Assembly: GCA_036510575.1 (NCBI GenBank)
Contig: DATCDR010000229.1
Location: forward strand, 1-10,933
From: DATCDR01 sp036510575
Lineage (GTDB): Bacteria > Actinomycetota > Acidimicrobiia > Acidimicrobiales > Bog-793
DNA length: 10,933 bases
Direction: 5' to 3'
Positions 6,902 through 10,933 of the stretch are shown in pieces. Below the pieces are notes generated by a model. The model had not been told where the DNA came from. It saw nothing but the letters and a program-made list of their open reading frames with translations, and did no database searches. Position numbers and translations under genes: made by a program. Each line of letters begins with the position of its first letter. Positions within the stretch are counted from its first letter, which is position 1.

Positions 6902-6916
6902 CGCGACATTGTCGCG
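6902..6916. terminator. Short palindrome after HD gene (terminator or operator)
   Basis: CGCGACATTGTCGCG is a perfect 7+7 inverted repeat around one central base, starting 11 bases after the HD gene stop. As RNA it would form at least a 5-bp G+C-rich stem with a 5-base loop. There is no T-run after it, which is common for terminators in high-G+C bacteria. The symmetry would equally suit a dimeric repressor site for the following Nudix gene. Confidence 0.3.
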
Positions 6917-7064
6917 GATCTGCACCAGAGTCGACATTTGAACGATACGGCACGCGGTGCGTTCGCGAGCGACGGTTCCCTTCGCCAGGCTTACACGCCC
7001 GCTCACTCCAATCGCAGCGTCAATCCACGATCTGACTCGCGCGAAGTCCGCGAGAATACTCGCC

Positions 7065-7523
7065 ATGCCCATCTCGCCTTATATCGCTCGGCTTCGCTCG
7101 CTCGTCGGCAACGAACTGCTCCAACTGCCGTCGGTGGCGACGCTTTGTAGAGACGATCAGAACCGGGTCTTACTCGTCAGGCAGGCCGAGTCGGGACTGT
7201 GGGGGACGCCTGGAGGTGCAATCGAACCAGGTGAATCGCCCGAGGAAGCAGCGATCCGAGAGACGCTGGAGGAGACGGGTCTCGATGTAGTCCTCGATAG
7301 TTTGCGGAGCGCCCTCGGCGGTCCGGAGTACCGAATTACGTACTCCAACGGCGACCTGGTCTCCTTCGTCGCCCTTGTATACGACGCAACGGTAGTGGGC
7401 GGCGAAGCGACCCCCGACGGAGAAGAGACCACCGACGTCGCCTGGTTCTCCATCGAGGACCTCGACGAGCTTCCACAAGAAGCATTCCTCGCCACGCTTC
7501 GACGCGCGAACGTTTTGACCTAA
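7065..7523 (+). CDS. Nudix hydrolase
   Basis: A 152-residue single-domain Nudix protein, of usual family length. The Nudix box runs from G51 to L73 and fits G-x5-E-x7-R-E-x-x-E-E-x-G-L: G51, E57, R65, E66, E69, E70, G72, with Thr67 where a hydrophobic residue is more usual. WGTPGGAIEPGES just before and within it is the typical substrate-side loop. Such enzymes cleave a nucleoside diphosphate linked to another group; the sequence does not reveal which, and nothing here identifies a MutT-like or ADP-ribose specificity. The frame is open to a GTG at 6957, but the extra 36 residues look like low-quality Arg/Ala-rich translation, so ATG 7065 is preferred even though its ribosome-binding site is weak. 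It is probably transcribed alone. Confidence 0.88.
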   Translation: MPISPYIARLRSLVGNELLQLPSVATLCRDDQNRVLLVRQAESGLWGTPGGAIEPGESPEEAAIRETLEETGLDVVLDSLRSALGGPEYRITYSNGDLVSFVALVYDATVVGGEATPDGEETTDVAWFSIEDLDELPQEAFLATLRRANVLT

Positions 7524-7534
7524 CGCAGGCCCGA

Positions 7535-7554
7535 AGCGCGAGCTGCGACGCGCT
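7535..7554 (+). terminator. Hairpin after Nudix gene, likely terminator
   Basis: AGCGCG at 7535-7540 pairs perfectly with CGCGCT at 7549-7554 across an 8-base loop, 11 bases after the Nudix stop codon. The stem is short and G+C-rich and has no T-tract. The remaining sequence up to 7679 shows only the AAAGGTGG ribosome-binding site of the next gene. Confidence 0.35.
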
Positions 7555-7679
7555 ACTCACAGTCAGATTCGCGCACTCCAGACCCATTCGACGAGCTTGG
7601 ACACTACCGAGTTGAGCGTCGCCGGACCACCGGAGCCAACCTGCCCATGGGACCATTCAGTCCAGAGAAAGGTGGCGCC

Positions 7680-8144
7680 ATGAGCAAATACATCCACGTC
7701 CCGCATCCCCACACCCTCGAACGTCTCGAACACCGAGATCATCCGGTCAGGACGAAAGACGTAGCCAAAGCAAAAGCATCAACCCGATTCAACTGTTGGC
7801 TCGCGATCAAGATCACCGACGGCGTAGGGACGATGTGGTGTGCCTACGTTTTCGCGGCTCTAGCGCTCCTTGGCCTCCGTCCGGCACTCAAGCCCGGCGG
7901 CGAGGGGCTCATAGCCTGGATCGCGCAGACATTCCTGCAACTGGTGCTGTTGTCGATCATCATCGTTGGCCAGAACATCGCAGCAGCCGCTTCTGACGCC
8001 CGCTCGGAGAACACCTACAAGGATGCAGAAGCGATCTTGAGCGAAGCGCTCGAGATCCAAAAACATCTGAGGGCACAAGACGATCAGCTCACCGAGGCAC
8101 TGCTGGCGCTCGCGAACAGCAATAAGGGCACTGGCGATGCCTAA
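7680..8144 (+). CDS. Small two-helix membrane protein, DUF1003-like
   Basis: A 154-residue membrane protein. A basic, His-rich N-terminus (1-40) precedes two membrane helices, about 50-68 (MWCAYVFAALALLGL) and 78-99 (ending LLSIIIVGQN), then a charged helical tail (about 105-145) that may be coiled coil. The order of two helices, a QN pair at 98-99 at the end of helix two, and a D/E-rich helix (KDAEAILSEALEIQKHL) resembles the DUF1003 family, whose members carry a QNR motif there. The conserved R is missing, so I call it DUF1003-like only. The function of that family is unknown. ATG 7680 is chosen because AAAGGTGG lies about 6 bases upstream; an earlier in-frame ATG at 7647 lacks this. It ends convergently with the PfpI gene. 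Confidence 0.75.
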   Translation: MSKYIHVPHPHTLERLEHRDHPVRTKDVAKAKASTRFNCWLAIKITDGVGTMWCAYVFAALALLGLRPALKPGGEGLIAWIAQTFLQLVLLSIIIVGQNIAAAASDARSENTYKDAEAILSEALEIQKHLRAQDDQLTEALLALANSNKGTGDA

Positions 8145-8150
8145 ATCTGT

Positions 8151-8205
8151 CTACCGGCACTCCTCTCGACGGCTCAAGCAGCGTTTTGAAACGGCGAGCC
8201 GGTAG
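8151..8205. terminator. Nested inverted repeats between convergent genes
   Basis: The 93-base gap between two convergent genes holds CTACCGGC (8151-8158) matched perfectly by GCCGGTAG (8198-8205). Inside lie CGGCTC (8170-8175) and GAGCCG (8196-8201), which partly compete with the outer pair, plus a small CGTTT/AAACG stem at 8182-8193. The position and symmetry suggest a bidirectional terminator, though the outer loop is long (39 bases) and no flanking T-run is obvious. Confidence 0.35.
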
Positions 8206-8237
8206 CGATCACGGCGATAGTCGAAACCCGATCGGCG

Positions 8238-8837
8238 TCACACCGGTGGCGCCGGGTCGTACTGGATGCCCCGACGCACCTCTCGGGCACGGTCGAGCCC
8301 CGCGAGTCGATGAACGATGTGGAGCGCCATGTCGATACCTGCAGAGATTCCAGCAGACGTGACGACGTCGCCGTCGTCGACGAAGCGGTCGTCGGCGCGA
8401 ATCTCGATGGTCGGATCGAGTTCGGCGAGCTTGTCAAGCGCCGACCAGTGCGTCGTCGCCGGACGGCCAGCCAGAACGCCCGCGGCCGCGTACACGAGCG
8501 AGCCGGTACACACGCTCGTCATCAACGGAACCTCGGCCCGCTGCCGACGCACCCATTCCAGTTGCGCATCATCTCGGAGATGGGCTCTCGTGCCCTGCCC
8601 ACCCGGGTAGAGCAGTACCTCGAAGGGCGGCGCGTCGACATACGAGCAGTGCGCCTCTACACGCAGTCCCTTCGCGCAATCGATCACGCCGCCGAACTGC
8701 GAGAGGGTCATGACCGCGAAGCCGTCGTCTGGATGATGGCGCGTCCAGTACGACAACACCTCCCAGGGACCGACCGCGTCAAGCTCCTCCACTTCAGGAA
8801 AGAGCAGAATTCCGATGTTCTTCGACGCATCCGGCAT
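8238..8837 (-). CDS. DJ-1/PfpI family protein
   Basis: A 199-residue single-domain protein of the DJ-1/PfpI (class I glutamine amidotransferase-like) superfamily. The nucleophile elbow is MTSVCTGSLVYAAAG with Cys110, followed by GRPATTHW; the N-terminal strand ILLFPEVEELDAVGPWEV carries D20; the C-terminus ends IQYDPAPP. This arrangement (LD-x-x-GP, V-C-T-G-S, Y-D-P-x-PP) is that of the isonitrile-hydratase-like branch and of the ligand domain of GATase-AraC regulators. No AraC DNA-binding domain follows, so an enzyme is likelier than a regulator. Isonitrile hydratases use an Asp and a Cys-Thr pair, here plausibly D20 and C110-T111, but the substrate is unproven. The ribosome-binding site is poor. 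It is convergent with the small membrane protein gene and divergent from the LLM oxidoreductase gene. Confidence 0.88.
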   Translation of the reverse strand: MPDASKNIGILLFPEVEELDAVGPWEVLSYWTRHHPDDGFAVMTLSQFGGVIDCAKGLRVEAHCSYVDAPPFEVLLYPGGQGTRAHLRDDAQLEWVRRQRAEVPLMTSVCTGSLVYAAAGVLAGRPATTHWSALDKLAELDPTIEIRADDRFVDDGDVVTSAGISAGIDMALHIVHRLAGLDRAREVRRGIQYDPAPPV

Positions 8838-8953
8838 CTCTTCATTGAATCAGTATCGAAGGGGCTAAGGGACCTCTTAGACTAAAACGACTGTTTCGAG
8901 TGGCACCGCGCGTGCATCCAGCAGGTCCGTGAAGAATTCCCTACGATCGATCT
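8838..8953. promoter_or_regulatory. Divergent region between PfpI and LLM genes
   Basis: The 116-bp gap must hold the 5' signals of both genes. Its main structure is an imperfect palindrome at 8865-8880, CTAAG then 6 bases then CTTAG, in a locally A+T-richer stretch (up to about 8895), a plausible operator position. On the minus strand GATACT occurs at about 8851-8856, a possible -10 for the PfpI gene, but I find no matching -35. Neither gene has a strong ribosome-binding site. Confidence 0.35.
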
Positions 8954-9817
8954 ATGACGCTTACTCGATTCGGTTTCCACTTTGCCTCCACGTCGTATGA
9001 GGACCTGAACGGACAGCCGCTCTTCGATCGAATAGCCGAGGTCGCCGCGGCGGCGGAGTCCGCCGGGTTCGACTCGATCTGGGTGCCGGACCACGCCCAC
9101 CAGAACCGAATCGGAGGTGGACCGAGCGGACCCATGCTCGAGGCCTACACCTTGCTCGCCGCACTGGCGATGAAGACAGGCCGCGTGCTCCTCGGCTCGC
9201 TCGTGTCGCCGATCACGTTCCGGGAGCCGGCACTCCTCGCGAAGGTCGTCACCACCCTCGACGTCGTCTCTGGAGGCCGCGCTGTTCTCGGCATCGGCGC
9301 CGCATGGGACACCGAAGAGCACGAGGCGTACGGATTCGACTTCCCAAACATCGCCGAGCGCGAAGACCGCCTAGAAGAATCGATTCTGATCTGTCGGGAG
9401 ATGTTCACCGCCAGTCCCGCCAGTTTCGACGGCGAGCACTACCACCTTCGCGAGGCCTGGAACGCACCCCATCCGATCCAAGCGCGCATCCCGATTCTCG
9501 TCGGCGGCGGGGGCGAGCGACGCACGCTGGCAGCGGTCGCGAAGTACGGCGACGCCTGCAACTTCTTTGGTGCACCAGACGTCGTGCAGCACAAGCTCGA
9601 TGTGCTGGCCGAGCACTGCACGAACGTCGGGCGCGACATCACAGAGATTTCGACGACGTGTGCGCTGTTCGCGCCGGAGAGTACCGCTGAGCTCATCGAC
9701 CAGGTCGGTGAGCGACTCGCATTAGGTATCGAGGGCGCGGTTGTTTTTGGCGGAGCATGCCCGTCCGCGGAAGTGGTCACCCAATGGGGAGCGGCACTCC
9801 ACCAGGCCTTCGACTGA
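8954..9817 (+). CDS. LLM class flavin-dependent oxidoreductase, F420-type
   Basis: A 287-residue luciferase-like TIM-barrel oxidoreductase, complete for the family. It opens RFGFHFAS, then AESAGFDSIWVPDH (35-47), the strand RVLLGSLVSPITFREPALLAK (78-97, with TFR-P-LAK loop), SGGRAVLGIGAAWDTEEHEAYGFDFP (107-131) and IPILVGGGGERRTL (179-192). The GIGAAW-x-x-x-EH-x-AYG-x-x-FP motif and following ER-x-x-RLEE segment are the hallmark of actinobacterial enzymes annotated as F420-dependent, which reduce or oxidise a small substrate by hydride transfer. Whether it uses F420 or FMN cannot be settled by eye, and no F420 biosynthesis gene is in the window. It is transcribed away from the PfpI gene and probably alone. 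The ribosome-binding site before ATG 8954 is weak. Confidence 0.92.
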   Translation: MTLTRFGFHFASTSYEDLNGQPLFDRIAEVAAAAESAGFDSIWVPDHAHQNRIGGGPSGPMLEAYTLLAALAMKTGRVLLGSLVSPITFREPALLAKVVTTLDVVSGGRAVLGIGAAWDTEEHEAYGFDFPNIAEREDRLEESILICREMFTASPASFDGEHYHLREAWNAPHPIQARIPILVGGGGERRTLAAVAKYGDACNFFGAPDVVQHKLDVLAEHCTNVGRDITEISTTCALFAPESTAELIDQVGERLALGIEGAVVFGGACPSAEVVTQWGAALHQAFD

Positions 9818-9831
9818 TCGCGCCGGCGCGA
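9818..9831. repeat. Perfect 14-bp palindrome right after LLM stop codon
   Basis: TCGCGCCGGCGCGA reads identically on both strands and begins on the base after the stop codon. It could fold as a 5-bp stem with a 4-base loop. Such G+C-only palindromes arise readily by chance in this composition, so a termination role is only possible. Confidence 0.3.
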
Positions 9832-9878
9832 CGGGTGAGCCGAGCGACGCAGCCCGACTTCACCTGACAACCGATTGA

Positions 9879-9909
9879 ACGCGTCCCTCTCGACCAAGGG
9901 TGCGACGCG
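9879..9909 (+). terminator. Bulged hairpin downstream of LLM gene
   Basis: CGCGT-CCCT (9880-9888) pairs with AGGG (9897-9900) and ACGCG (9905-9909), with an 8-base loop and a TGCG bulge on the 3' side. It lies 60-90 bases past the LLM stop and has no T-run. The rest of the 9818-10049 gap shows no gene and only the AAGGG ribosome-binding site at 10033-10037. Confidence 0.25.
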
Positions 9910-10049
9910 CGCGGTGAGCTAACGACACACTGGGGTCCGCGACCGATATCGCCGCGGCAAGTCGATCGGAAATCACGCCGATGGAGATCTACGCCGGCAG
10001 GAGTCACGGCGCGTCGCGGTAGCGGGTCAACTAAGGGATGATGGAATAG

Positions 10050-10933
10050 ATGGTTCGACAACGGGGGCACTCGGCCCAGAAGTCACCGAGAACATTCGGC
10101 ATCAAAACGCTAAAGATGGCTACTGCCGTACTTGTACTCGGCGCTGCGATCGCCGCGGTGGGGATCAGGGCGAGCGCTGCGATCGCCGCGGTGGGGATCA
10201 GGGCGAGCGCGGCGCCGAAGATGCCGAATTCGCCCTCAGGCCTACTCGAGTTCGATTACACGCCCTCTGGATCGTCGCTCAACCACGCAGAGTGGAACAC
10301 CTACATCACATCGGCCGGCGCAGGGGGAACTCCGTGGAACAGCAACGGAGAAGGTGGTTCGACCGCGGCGGGCTACCCCGACTACGACGCCGAGTACGAC
10401 CTTGCCCGACAGGTCTCCCAGCGTGGTGGCACGATCATTCTGCGCGCGACGGAAACCCCGACGAGAGGTATCCTCAATGGGGAGCCATCCGAATTCCCGT
10501 TCGCCTCTGGTGTGCTCTCGACCTACGGGAAATTCGAATTCACCGGCGGATACGTCCAGATCACAGCGAAGATGCCGGGGGCAGCGGGCATGTGGCCGGG
10601 ACTGTGGATGCTCCCGGGCTCTGGTGCCAAAGGAGTGACGGCGGCGAACACCAGCGAGATCGATATCTTCGAGGGCGGAGCGCGCGCGCCTTCGGGCAGC
10701 ACTAGGGCCGACATGTACTCCTGGCACCTGCACACCCCAGCGGGATCCTATGGAGCAAATATCAACTCGCACGTCAATTTGACGACACAGTTCAACACCT
10801 ATGGGCTGCGGTGGGTTCCAGGTCGATCCATCACCTGGTACCTGAACGGCAAGTTCATCGGCTCAATCACGAGCGCACGTGCAACGATTCCCGACGAGCC
10901 GATGGAGCTCCTCATCAGTCTCCAGGTTGCGAC
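10050..10933 (+). CDS. Secreted GH16 glycoside hydrolase, N-terminal part (runs off right edge)
   Basis: The frame is open from ATG 10050 to the window end: 294 residues, C-terminus missing. The catalytic ExDxxE motif is intact as SEIDIFEGG with E203 (nucleophile), D205 and E208 (acid/base). Upstream are GKFEFTGGYVQITAKMP and MWPGLWMLPG; downstream FNTYGLRWVPGRSITWYLNG, all typical GH16 strands. GH16 enzymes cut beta-1,3/1,4-glucans or related galactans; ExDxxE is the beta-bulge type seen in laminarinases, but the substrate cannot be fixed here. Residues 1-22 are basic (RQRGHSAQKSPR, K-x-x-K) and lead into a hydrophobic core, a signal peptide with ASA-A cleavage options at 43 and 54. A TAG immediately precedes ATG 10050, making it the longest start; ATG 10116 would lose the basic n-region. 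AAGGG lies 12 bases upstream. The signal peptide carries a perfect tandem duplication. Confidence 0.9.
   Translation, partial: MVRQRGHSAQKSPRTFGIKTLKMATAVLVLGAAIAAVGIRASAAIAAVGIRASAAPKMPNSPSGLLEFDYTPSGSSLNHAEWNTYITSAGAGGTPWNSNGEGGSTAAGYPDYDAEYDLARQVSQRGGTIILRATETPTRGILNGEPSEFPFASGVLSTYGKFEFTGGYVQITAKMPGAAGMWPGLWMLPGSGAKGVTAANTSEIDIFEGGARAPSGSTRADMYSWHLHTPAGSYGANINSHVNLTTQFNTYGLRWVPGRSITWYLNGKFIGSITSARATIPDEPMELLISLQVA
10143..10208 (+). repeat. Perfect 33-bp tandem duplication in signal peptide
   Basis: Bases 10143-10175 and 10176-10208 are identical, and the 33-base period extends 2 bases on either side. The unit is a multiple of three and encodes AAIAAVGIRAS twice (residues 32-42 and 43-53). 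It spans the end of the hydrophobic core and the AxA-type cleavage site, so both are doubled, and Arg40 now sits inside the extended segment. Confidence 0.95.

Noticed and set aside
6957..7064. 36-codon N-terminal extension of the Nudix protein from GTG 6957
   Set aside because: Composition is unlike the rest of the protein, and the domain is complete from ATG 7065.
10132..10638. 168-codon plus-strand frame with repeated ALRSPRWGSGRA
   Set aside because: It is the out-of-frame reading of the GH16 gene; the repeat is the 33-base duplication seen in the wrong frame.

Overview
The window is G+C-rich (clearly above 60% by eye) with gene-dense, strongly GC3-biased coding sequence. It uses GTG starts and 4-base GTGA overlaps, and the protein families (LLM/F420-type oxidoreductase, REC-cyclase fusion, cNMP-binding plus MBL pair) point to a free-living actinobacterium, possibly a deep-branching one such as Thermoleophilia or Acidimicrobiia. 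The class is a guess; no rRNA or tRNA is visible to anchor it. I see no mobile element, integrase, CRISPR array or RNA gene.

Left part (1-2437, minus strand): a tightly packed operon read right to left. It starts with a three-part protein (REC receiver, degenerate LuxR-like helical segment, class III nucleotide cyclase), followed after one base by a MacB/LolD-type ABC ATPase, then the start of a membrane protein that runs off the left edge.

Centre-left (2571-5882, plus strand): a divergently transcribed three-gene operon. It encodes a protein with a C-terminal cyclic-nucleotide-binding domain and an unrecognised N-terminal domain, then an MBL-fold hydrolase, then a CrtI/PYROXD2-like FAD oxidoreductase. 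The cyclase, the cNMP-binding protein and the MBL hydrolase together look like a make/sense/possibly-degrade cyclic nucleotide module, with the flavoenzyme as a candidate output. This is the most interesting part of the window.

Centre-right (6088-9817): apparently independent metabolic genes. They are an HD-fold protein whose metal-ligand pattern resembles PhnZ/MIOX-type oxygenases, a Nudix hydrolase, a small two-helix DUF1003-like membrane protein, a convergent DJ-1/PfpI protein, and a divergent LLM-class oxidoreductase. The gaps between them hold short inverted repeats that may be terminators or operators.

Right edge (10050-10933): the N-terminal 294 residues of a secreted GH16 glycoside hydrolase. 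Its signal peptide contains a perfect in-frame 33-bp tandem duplication that also duplicates the candidate signal-peptidase site.
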